Shown here: positions 1 through 5,547 of the stretch, piece after piece
Layout: each line of letters opens with the position of its first letter
How positions within the stretch are numbered: the stretch's first letter is position 1
Assembly: GCA_035499215.1 (NCBI GenBank)
Contig: DATJZH010000154.1
Location: 1-9,305, forward strand
Reading direction: 5' to 3'
Length of the DNA stretch: 9,305 nucleotides
From: DATJZH01 sp035499215
GTDB lineage: Bacteria; Actinomycetota; Actinomycetes; Streptosporangiales; Streptosporangiaceae
Notes under the pieces: generated by a model
Databases searched by the model: none
What the model was told of the DNA's origin: nothing
What the model saw: only the letters and a program-made list of their open reading frames with translations
Program-made: the position numbers and the translations under genes

Positions 1-133
1 CCGGGACCAGGCGGAGACACCCCGGGAGCGTTGAAGCAGAGACCTTGCGCCTGTGCATCTCGTGGACCTCTCGGACAGACCGGACGGCTCGGGCCGCACC
101 ATGCCTGCGGAGATACGTGATGGCCAGGCAGGG

Positions 134-589
134 TCATGCGTAGTAGCGGTAGACGACCTGGGCGACGCAGACCGGTTTGGCTCCGGCGTCGCTCTCGATG
201 ACGGCGTCGACGAGGGCCTCGACGCCGCCCGGGACCTCGGTGAGGGCGGCCAGGGTGGCGCCGAGCCGGATCTTCGCGCCGGCCGGCAGTGGCGCGGGAA
301 AGCGGACCCTGTTCAGGCCGTAGTTGACGCCCATGGTGATGCCCCGAACCTCGATCATCTCGGTCCACAGCGGGGTGACCAGGGACAGGGTGAGGTAGCC
401 GTGCGCGATCGGCCCGCCGAACGGCCCGGATTTCGCTCGTTCGACGTCGACGTGGATCCACTGGTGGTCGCTGGTCGCGTCGGCGAACATGTTGATCCGG
501 TCCTGGGTCGCCTCCAGCCAGTCGCTGTAGCCGAGATGCTGCCCGATCCTGGCCTTCAGCCCGTCGAAGCCGTCCACGATGATGGTCAA
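134..589 (-). CDS. MaoC-family (R)-specific enoyl-CoA hydratase
   Basis: Predicted hotdog-fold hydratase of 151 residues that adds water to trans-2-enoyl-CoA to give (R)-3-hydroxyacyl-CoA; probably cytosolic and part of fatty-acid or polyketide metabolism. The hydratase-2 signature is visible near residues 35-48 (FADATSDHQWIHVD), with the expected catalytic pair Asp41 and His46. It is followed by GPFGGPIAHGYLTLSL and NYGLNRVRFPAPLPAG, both typical of this family. Length and motifs resemble mycobacterial HtdZ (Rv0130), from memory. I chose the TTG start at 589 because GGAAGGG lies 7 bases upstream and the conserved protein begins there. The reading frame stays open upstream to 724, but those 45 residues look non-coding in character. 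It is separated from the upstream regulator gene by 191 bases and a hairpin cluster, so it is probably transcribed on its own. The acyl substrate cannot be told from sequence. Confidence 0.9.
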   Translation of the reverse strand: MTIIVDGFDGLKARIGQHLGYSDWLEATQDRINMFADATSDHQWIHVDVERAKSGPFGGPIAHGYLTLSLVTPLWTEMIEVRGITMGVNYGLNRVRFPAPLPAGAKIRLGATLAALTEVPGGVEALVDAVIESDAGAKPVCVAQVVYRYYA

Positions 590-596
590 GGCAGTA

Positions 597-603
597 CCCT
601 TCC
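597..603 (-). promoter_or_regulatory. Ribosome binding site of the MaoC gene
   Basis: GGAAGGG on the minus strand, 7 bases before a TTG codon. It decides the start: the family's usual N-terminus begins at this TTG, and no ATG or GTG lies at the right distance. Confidence 0.65.
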
Positions 604-741
604 GTGCCGTCCCGGTGGTGTGCTGTCCCGACGCTACGGCGGACGTCACCTCTCGACATCGGGCGCACGTCACCAAACCAGCGCCGCTGGTGGTGCTCGG
701 GGTACATCCTCGCGACTGACGCACTTGCGATCGGACCCTTC

Positions 742-764
742 GCCCTGGCCTGACCAGCCAGGGC
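742..764 (-). terminator. Hairpin downstream of the PucR-type regulator gene
   Basis: A perfect 8-bp stem (GCCCTGGC at 742-749, GCCAGGGC at 757-764) with a 7-base loop, starting 17 bases after the regulator's stop codon on the minus strand. Two more GC-only dyads lie next to it: 761-775 (7-bp arms around one central base) and 773-791 (7-bp arms, 5-base loop, spanning the stop codon). The three overlap, so they may be alternative folds. There is no U-run, which is common for actinobacterial terminators. Function is inferred from position and structure. Confidence 0.55.
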
Positions 765-780
765 CGTCACGGCCCGGCCG

Positions 781-2097
781 TCAGGGCCGGGAAGGGCCGA
801 CTTGGCGCAGGACCGTCGAGCCCAGCCACTGGGCGGCGAGCAAGGCTAGTTCAATGTGCAGGCGGTCCTCGCTGACGGGCCGACCGAGGCTCTCCTCGGC
901 CTTGCCTATCCGGTACCGGACGGTGTTCTTGTGCAGTGTCAGCCGTTCGGCGGCGGCCACGAAGCTGCCGTTTTCCTGCAGGAAGACGCGGAGCGTATCG
1001 CGCAGCACGGCGTGGTGGCCGTCGTCGTCCGCGAGCGGTCCGAGGGTCTCGGTGACCCAGGCCCGGATGAGCTCCGTCGAGCCGGACATCAGGGCCAGCG
1101 GCGCGACATCGGCGAAACTGGTCACGGGCCGTCCTGAGCCGCCTGACGCCAGCGCGACGGCCTGTGCGCCCAGTGCCTGCTGATGGGTGCGGCAGAAGCC
1201 GGGGACGCCAGAACCGGCCGAGCCGAGGGCGAACCGGATCCCGGGTTCTGCTCCGACGGCGCACGCGCCGAGGAAGGCGTCCTTGAAACCGAGCGGGAGC
1301 CAGGCCCACGCACTGGATTCGTCTTGCGGCAGGAAGATCGGCCGTCCCTCAAGGCCTGCCTGGCGTGCCATCTCGCCGGTCGCCTGTTCCATCCGCCCGA
1401 GAGCGCCACCGCCCGGCGTCGCCTTGTCCATCCAGCACACCATGCCAACGTGGTATTGCCTGAGCCGGTATCCCAGGATCGCCTCGGAGGAAGCCACGTC
1501 GACCCGCTCGCCTCTCAGCAGCGCCCGGACCCGGGCGGCCCGGGCCACGCTGAGGTTACGCAGCCAGTTCTCCTTTCCAGCTTCGTAGGCGGACAGCACC
1601 TCCTCTGACACCTTGTCGATGTACGCCGAGGTGATTTCGGCGATGCGCAACGCAGCCGCGCTGACGATCGACGCGTTATCGGTGCTGCGCCCGAGCTCCT
1701 CGAGACACCAGTCCTGGAACCGGGCTGACCCGATGCGGTAGGCGCGTAGCAGCGCCGATGCGGGCACACCGCGTTGCGCCAGCCGGCGGGCGTATTCCTC
1801 CGCCGCCGCCGGCGCGTGCACGTTCTCCAGCTCGATGCCGTGCTGGACGATGTGCAGGAGGGTAGCCACGTTTTCCCCCACACTGGCTTCCAGCAGCGCG
1901 AGGACTTGCTTATCGCCGCGTAGCTGCGGGATCTCCCGGACGATCAGGCCATAAATGTCGGCGGACACCTCCGCGGTGCGGGGCGTAAGTGAACCCGAAA
2001 CGTCCGACACGCTCTGCACAACAGGTGGGCTTGACCTGTCCACCGGGGAATAGTACGCCGTCGGCTTCCCAGCTGCCCAGCCGGCGCAGCCGGCCAC
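781..2097 (-). CDS. PucR/CdaR-family transcriptional regulator
   Basis: Predicted cytosolic DNA-binding regulator of up to 438 residues. Residues about 48-175 form a helical region like the RsbRD (RsbT co-antagonist) N-terminal domain (LIVREIPQLRGD, then RLAQRGVPASALLRAYRIG). A GGDEF-like CdaR region begins near 200 (ILGYRLRQYHVGMVCW). The C-terminal 74 residues are the PucR helix-turn-helix: LRDTLRVFLQENGSFVAAAE, then LHKNTVRYRIGKAEESLGR, with the recognition helix around 385-397. The start is uncertain. GTG at 2097 gives the longest form, but its nearest good Shine-Dalgarno (GGAGGAGG, 2114-2121) is 16 bases away. In-frame GTG codons at 2043, 2019 and 2010 would drop an N-terminus that looks unconserved. 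The family activates or represses neighbouring catabolic or secondary-metabolism genes; the target here is unknown, with the MaoC gene downstream one candidate. Family assignment is firm, the role is not. Confidence 0.88.
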   Translation of the reverse strand: MAGCAGWAAGKPTAYYSPVDRSSPPVVQSVSDVSGSLTPRTAEVSADIYGLIVREIPQLRGDKQVLALLEASVGENVATLLHIVQHGIELENVHAPAAAEEYARRLAQRGVPASALLRAYRIGSARFQDWCLEELGRSTDNASIVSAAALRIAEITSAYIDKVSEEVLSAYEAGKENWLRNLSVARAARVRALLRGERVDVASSEAILGYRLRQYHVGMVCWMDKATPGGGALGRMEQATGEMARQAGLEGRPIFLPQDESSAWAWLPLGFKDAFLGACAVGAEPGIRFALGSAGSGVPGFCRTHQQALGAQAVALASGGSGRPVTSFADVAPLALMSGSTELIRAWVTETLGPLADDDGHHAVLRDTLRVFLQENGSFVAAAERLTLHKNTVRYRIGKAEESLGRPVSEDRLHIELALLAAQWLGSTVLRQVGPSRP

Positions 2098-2205
2098 TCG
2101 CTCGGTACCGCGGCCTCCTCCGGCAGCTTGGCGTACCCGGCCGCTGAACCCGAATCAGGTCATCTGGGGAACGACCCTGGCTCGAAGCCGGTCCGGGTGC
2201 ATGAC

Positions 2206-2256
2206 ACCACGGTCCATTTGGAAACAAGAGGGATCAGCTCCCGAACGGACCGTGGT
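2206..2256 (-). terminator. Long inverted repeat after the aldo/keto reductase gene
   Basis: Two 16-base arms (2206-2221 and 2241-2256) match at 14 of 16 positions and include a perfect 10-bp outer stem, ACCACGGTCC against GGACCGTGGT. The loop is 19 bases. In a minus-strand transcript one of the two mismatches becomes a G-U pair. It lies 36 bases past the aldo/keto reductase stop and about 110 bases upstream of the PucR-type gene. It could end the MFS-to-reductase operon or act as an operator for the regulator. No U-run follows on the minus strand; on the plus strand TTTAA follows. The structure is certain, the role inferred. Confidence 0.5.
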
Positions 2257-2292
2257 TTAACGCGCCGGCATGACGACCTGCCGTCCCGTGGG

Positions 2293-3318
2293 TCACGCAC
2301 CGGCTGGCGAGGGTGATGCCGGTCCGGTCCCGGCTCCGGTGGCACGGATGGCGGCGGCGATCTCGGCCAGGTCGTCCTGCTTTAGTTCCAGGTGCGCCGC
2401 GGGCAGCCAGCCTTCGACCTGGCGAGGCGACCGGGCTCCCGCGATGGCCCCGGTCACGCCGGGGAAGGAGAGCGTCCAGGCGACTGCTATGGCGGCAGGC
2501 GTCACGCCGTGGCGTTCGGCGATCGGGCGCAGGGCCGATGACAGAGCCAGGTTGGCTCGCAGGGCGGGCGGGGTGAAGTCGGGGTGGCCGTGCCGCCAGT
2601 CGCCCGGATCCAGGCTGGCAGCCCGTTCGATGCTGAAGGCGCCGGTGAGCAGGCCGGAGGCCATGGGGCTGTAGACGATCACGCCGGATTCGTGCTTGTG
2701 CGCCCACAGGAGCACGTCGTCGGCCGCGTCACGGTGGATCAGGTTGAACAGGGGCTGGATGGCGTCCACGTTCCCGACGCTCTGGGCCGCCTCGAGCTGG
2801 CAGATGTCGTGGTTGGACAATCCGGCCGCGCGGATCTTGCCCTGGCGCTTGAGGTCGGTGAACACCTGCCAGTATTCCTCCACCGGAGTGCCGTCGGCAG
2901 CGGGCCAGTGCATCTGATAGAGGTCGATCCGCTCGGTGCGCAGGCGGCGGAGCGAGGCCTCGACCTCGGCCCGCAGGCTGGCCGGGTGGCCGACCCGGCG
3001 GGGCTCGGCAGACCGGTCAGCCGGATCCCAGACCAGGCCGCCCTTGGTGAAGACGTAAGGCCGGTCCGCCTCCGGGATGCCGGCCAGGGCGGCCGCCACC
3101 ACTTGCTCGGAGTGCCCGAGGCCGTAGACGGCGGCAGTGTCGATCCAGTTGATCCCGGACTCGACGGCGTGGCGGATGGCGGCGATGGATGCGGCGTCGT
3201 CCTGGTTGCCCCAGGCGTAGGCCCAGTCGCCGCCGCCGATGGCCCAGGCTCCGAAGCCGACCCGGGTGAGATGCATGCCGGTCCAGCCGAGCCGGGTGGT
3301 GGGCAGGGAGGTAGTCAC
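2293..3318 (-). CDS. Aldo/keto reductase
   Basis: Predicted cytosolic NADPH-dependent carbonyl reductase of 341 residues, a full-length (beta/alpha)8 barrel. The catalytic tetrad is in place: Asp60 (NWIDTAAVYG), Tyr65, Lys92 (VFTKGG) and His137 (YQMHWP). The cofactor-binding C-terminal part is also present (GARSPRQVE near 310), as are typical barrel segments such as GKIRAAGLSNHD and VIVYSPMASGLLTGAF. The GTG start at 3318 has a strong AAAGGAG at 3326-3332, 7 bases upstream. The gene is last in the minus-strand block and follows the VIT-like gene by 48 bases, a gap containing a tandem 12-base repeat. It could also be transcribed partly on its own. Its place with an exporter and a membrane transporter suggests detoxification of reactive carbonyls or modification of the exported compound (inference). 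The substrate cannot be read from sequence. Confidence 0.93.
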   Translation of the reverse strand: MTTSLPTTRLGWTGMHLTRVGFGAWAIGGGDWAYAWGNQDDAASIAAIRHAVESGINWIDTAAVYGLGHSEQVVAAALAGIPEADRPYVFTKGGLVWDPADRSAEPRRVGHPASLRAEVEASLRRLRTERIDLYQMHWPAADGTPVEEYWQVFTDLKRQGKIRAAGLSNHDICQLEAAQSVGNVDAIQPLFNLIHRDAADDVLLWAHKHESGVIVYSPMASGLLTGAFSIERAASLDPGDWRHGHPDFTPPALRANLALSSALRPIAERHGVTPAAIAVAWTLSFPGVTGAIAGARSPRQVEGWLPAAHLELKQDDLAEIAAAIRATGAGTGPASPSPAGA

Positions 3319-3332
3319 GGTCGTTCTCCTTT

Positions 3333-3356
3333 GTCGTTGGTTATGTCGTTGGTTGT
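3333..3356. repeat. Two-copy 12-base tandem repeat
   Basis: GTCGTTGGTTAT followed directly by GTCGTTGGTTGT, differing at one base. It fills most of the 48-base gap between the VIT-like gene and the reductase gene and ends against the reductase's ribosome binding site. It could be a slippage product or a protein-binding or translation-enhancer element; nothing in the sequence decides between these. Confidence 0.7.
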
Positions 3357-3366
3357 GATGGATTGA

Positions 3367-3888
3367 TCAGCCCGCGGCGGCGCCTAGGGCGGCGCTGAGC
3401 GCGGCGATGATGGCCCCGCCGACGGTGATAGCCAGGAACGACCGGGCGAAGCCGGTCTGGAAGAACGTGTGCCGCAGCCAGGCCAGGAGGAGCAGTTCGG
3501 TGGCGACGACGGCTATCGCCGCGCCGACGGCGGCGCCGTAGCCGGGGATGAGGAACGGCAGGGTGTGGACGATTCCGCCGGCGAAGGTCCCGCCGCCGGT
3601 GATCGCCCCGCGAAGCACGGGTCGGCCGCGCCCGGTGAGGTCGCCGGTGTCGGACAGGCCCTCGGAGAAGGCCATGCTCACGCCCGCACCGAGGGCGGTC
3701 GCCAGGCCGGTGAAGAACGCGGTCAGCGGGCGGTGGGTGGCCAGCACCACGGCGAAGATGGGCGCCAGGGTCGACAGTGACCCGTCCATCAGGCCGCTGA
3801 GCGCGGGCTGGACGCGCGTGAGCAGGAATGACTGTTCATAGATGGCGTTCGGCGGCGGAACTGTGGCGGGCGCGGTGGTGGCGGTCAT
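3367..3888 (-). CDS. VIT/CCC1-type integral membrane protein, putative metal transporter
   Basis: A 173-residue membrane protein resembling the membrane half of bacterial MbfA / erythrin-VIT proteins and the wider VIT1/CCC1 family, which move Fe2+ or Mn2+ across membranes. Five hydrophobic segments can be placed near residues 28-52, 55-76, 92-114, 119-140 and 150-172. The first carries the family signature SGLMDGSLSTLAP with Asp35. The second carries GAGVSMAFSEGLSD with Met72 and Glu76, residue types that line the metal path in this family. The loop TGDLTGRGRPVLRG also fits. There is no ferritin-like diiron domain, so it is a stand-alone membrane domain. ATG at 3888 has AAAGGA 7 bases upstream and overlaps the previous gene's stop (ATGA), indicating translational coupling. 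Metal specificity and direction of transport are not shown; the family call is moderately strong. Confidence 0.8.
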   Translation of the reverse strand: MTATTAPATVPPPNAIYEQSFLLTRVQPALSGLMDGSLSTLAPIFAVVLATHRPLTAFFTGLATALGAGVSMAFSEGLSDTGDLTGRGRPVLRGAITGGGTFAGGIVHTLPFLIPGYGAAVGAAIAVVATELLLLAWLRHTFFQTGFARSFLAITVGGAIIAALSAALGAAAG

Positions 3889-4154
3889 GGCATGGTCCTT
3901 TCGTGCGATGTGATCCGGTGGGCGTCCGGCTCGCCGGGCATGCGGCGGAGCTCGAGTAGCTCGAGCCCGAGCGCCTCGATCTGGGCCAGTACGCCGTGCA
4001 ACGCGGCCTGGTCCGCGACGGCGCCTCGCAGGAGCGTGTCCTGGCCCTGTGTCCCGGCGTGGAACGTGGGGAACGCGCGCAGCGTCGTCGTGCCGAGGTG
4101 GCCGCGGATACGGATCTGGTAGCCCGCCGGCGATGGTCGCCGATCGCCGGTCAT
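3885..4154 (-). CDS. Small conserved protein of unknown function (89 aa)
   Basis: A short soluble protein with no signal peptide or membrane segment. The core runs from GYQIRIRGHLG (residues 11-21) to ADQAALHGVLAQIEALGLEL (47-66). From memory, a DQAALHGLL...LGL motif recurs in many small bacterial proteins of unknown function. The alternating and amphipathic pattern suggests a small alpha/beta fold. The gene is tied on both sides: its ATG overlaps the stop of the MFS gene (ATGA, 4151-4154) and its stop overlaps the ATG of the VIT-like gene (ATGA, 3885-3888). No clear Shine-Dalgarno precedes it, which fits coupled translation from the exporter gene. The same frame is open far upstream to 5234, but that part is only antisense-free shadow of the MFS gene. 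It could be a regulatory or accessory subunit for one of the two membrane proteins (inference). Confidence 0.82.
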   Translation of the reverse strand: MTGDRRPSPAGYQIRIRGHLGTTTLRAFPTFHAGTQGQDTLLRGAVADQAALHGVLAQIEALGLELLELRRMPGEPDAHRITSHERTMP

Positions 4155-5413
4155 CGGGTCACCGCCGGGTCCGCCGCGAGGGCCGTTACGATCCTGGCCA
4201 GGGAGAACAGGCACAGGACGGCGAGGAGCACCGAGAACGCGAGCACGGCCGGGAAGGTTCCGGTGATCCCGGACAGCACCCCGACGCCGACTACGGGGAT
4301 GATCAGCCCGGCGTAGCACGCCACGAAGAAGGCGGAGATGGCATGACCACGCCGCTGGGGCGGGGCCAGGCGGTTGGCGGTGGCCAGGCTGCCGCCGAAG
4401 ATGGCGCCTACGGCCACCCCGCCGGTGATGGTCCCGGCCAGGAACAGGCCCATCGCGGCTTGGGCCAGGGCGGCGACGATCAGGGCCAGCGCGACCAGGA
4501 ACAGGCCCAGGCCGGCCAGCACGACCCGGCGGCTGCTGAACCGGGACAGCGCAACCTGGCTGACGGTCCCCGCCGCGAACATGCCGAAGACGACGGCGCC
4601 CTGGACGGCGTGGCTGCCCTGGTGCAGTACGCCTCCGATGAAGCCGGGCACCAGGGAACTGAACAGCCCGAGCAGGGCGAAGGCGGCGAACCCGGCCACG
4701 GCGGCGGCGGTGAACTGGCCCCGGCCCTGCTCGGGGAGGCCGAGCCCGGCGAAGCGCAGGGCGGGCCGGCGGCGCGGGCTGACCGTTTCGGGAACGAACC
4801 GCAAGGCCAGGGCCGCGGCGGCCAGGATCACCAGGTAGACCTCGAACACCAAGGTGGTGGGGTGGGGCGCGTACTGGGCGGACAGCCCGGCGATGAGGGG
4901 ACCGAGGCCGAGGCCGCCCATGTTCGCCGCCGTGGCCGTCAGCGAGGCCCGGCGGCCAGCCGAGGCCGGGGTCAGCTCGGTCAGCGTGGCCGTGGCCGTG
5001 CCAGTCATCAGCCCGGCCGACAGCCCGGACAGGATCCGGCCGACGAGAAGCACTCCCTCGTCGCGGGCGAAGATAAACGCAACGGTGCTCAGCGCGCCGA
5101 GGCCCAGGGCCGCGGCCACTACCGGCTTGCGCCCGGCCTGGTCCGAAGACCGGCCCGCCAGCAGCAAGGTGGCCAGGACCGCGGCGGCGTAGACGGCGAA
5201 GATCACCGTCACCATGGCCGCGGAGAAGTGCCACTGGGCCTGGTAGATGCCATACAGCGGGGTGGGCAAGGTGGTGCCGAGCATGGTGGCGGCGAATATG
5301 GACGCCAGCAGCCAGAACGCGACACGGCGGCGCGTGGCCCGCCTGCCGGGCTCGGCGGGCAGCGTCTCAGTCGTGGACCGGTGATGGCGGAGACCCGTGA
5401 CCGTGGTGCTCAT
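4151..5413 (-). CDS. MFS transporter (12-helix drug/metabolite exporter type)
   Basis: Predicted inner-membrane, proton-driven exporter of 420 residues. After a basic cytosolic N-terminus (about 30 residues) it shows roughly twelve hydrophobic segments. MFS motif A lies between helices 2 and 3 (GRSSDQAGRKP, 87-97). Helix 4 carries the conserved arginine of motif B (LLVGRILSGLSAG, Arg126). The pattern in helix 5 (TATAANMGGLGLGPLIAG) resembles the exporter motif C. I chose ATG at 5413 because GGAG sits 6 bases upstream and the hydrophobic protein begins just after it. The frame continues open to 5740 through the divergent promoter and into the antisense of the LAL gene, which is not believable coding. 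It is the first gene of the minus-strand block and is coupled to the next gene by ATGA. The substrate is unknown; drug, metabolite or toxic organic compound are all possible. Confidence 0.92.
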   Translation of the reverse strand: MSTTVTGLRHHRSTTETLPAEPGRRATRRRVAFWLLASIFAATMLGTTLPTPLYGIYQAQWHFSAAMVTVIFAVYAAAVLATLLLAGRSSDQAGRKPVVAAALGLGALSTVAFIFARDEGVLLVGRILSGLSAGLMTGTATATLTELTPASAGRRASLTATAANMGGLGLGPLIAGLSAQYAPHPTTLVFEVYLVILAAAALALRFVPETVSPRRRPALRFAGLGLPEQGRGQFTAAAVAGFAAFALLGLFSSLVPGFIGGVLHQGSHAVQGAVVFGMFAAGTVSQVALSRFSSRRVVLAGLGLFLVALALIVAALAQAAMGLFLAGTITGGVAVGAIFGGSLATANRLAPPQRRGHAISAFFVACYAGLIIPVVGVGVLSGITGTFPAVLAFSVLLAVLCLFSLARIVTALAADPAVTR

Positions 5414-5419
5414 GTGAGG

Positions 5420-5423
5420 CTCC
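5420..5423 (-). promoter_or_regulatory. Ribosome binding site of the MFS gene
   Basis: GGAG on the minus strand, 6 bases before ATG at 5413. It supports this start over the much longer open frame that runs upstream. Confidence 0.55.
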
Positions 5424-5535
5424 AGTTGCTTCTCGTCTGTCGGACGGCAGAAAGCCTCGCGCCCGTCCGGGTGAGCCGGCGTCACACGGCCGGGTGATTC
5501 GGCCCTGGAGAAGTAAGGTGAGGGGTGGGCCTGTC

Positions 5536-5543
5536 GAGGAGGG
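5536..5543 (+). promoter_or_regulatory. Ribosome binding site of the LAL regulator gene
   Basis: GAGGAGGG, with GGAGG ending 5 bases before GTG at 5548. It decides the start in favour of this GTG; the earlier in-frame GTG at 5494 has no comparable site. Confidence 0.75.
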
Positions 5544-5547
5544 CGCC

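Larger units (their letters stand above)
5414..5547. promoter_or_regulatory. Divergent promoter region between the MFS operon and the LAL regulator gene
   Basis: The 134 bases between two divergent start codons must hold both promoters. Two things stand out: a direct repeat CCGGGTGA at 5467-5474 and 5490-5497 (23 bases apart, about two helical turns), and an imperfect 16-bp dyad at 5436-5451 (TCTG at one end, CAGA at the other, 12 of 16 positions symmetrical). Either could be an operator. I see no convincing -35/-10 pair on either strand. Confidence 0.5.

Noticed and set aside
1..133. Possible tail of an upstream gene
   Set aside because: Several short frames end here, but none shows a recognisable motif, so no gene can be supported.
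909..920. Perfect 12-bp palindrome TCCGGTACCGGA
   Set aside because: It lies in the codons of the conserved HTH stretch VRYRIG of the PucR-type regulator, so coding constraint explains it.
53..1183. 376-codon open frame on the plus strand
   Set aside because: It lies antisense to the MaoC and PucR-type genes, has no recognisable motif, and arises from high GC content.
3950..3966. Hairpin with 7-bp arms (GCTCGAG / CTCGAGC) and 3-base loop
   Set aside because: It falls within the Glu-Leu-Leu-Glu-Leu codons of the small protein; repeated GAG and CTC codons produce it. A minor role in coupling to the VIT-like gene cannot be excluded.
4155..5234. Upstream extension of the 89-residue gene's frame across the MFS gene
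   Set aside because: The extension is Arg/Pro/Gly-rich and overlaps real MFS coding; only the last 89 codons look like a protein.
4049..5497. 482-codon open frame on the plus strand opposite the MFS gene
   Set aside because: Low-complexity Gly/Gln/Arg/Ala-rich translation with no domain; a GC-driven antisense shadow of a clear membrane protein gene.
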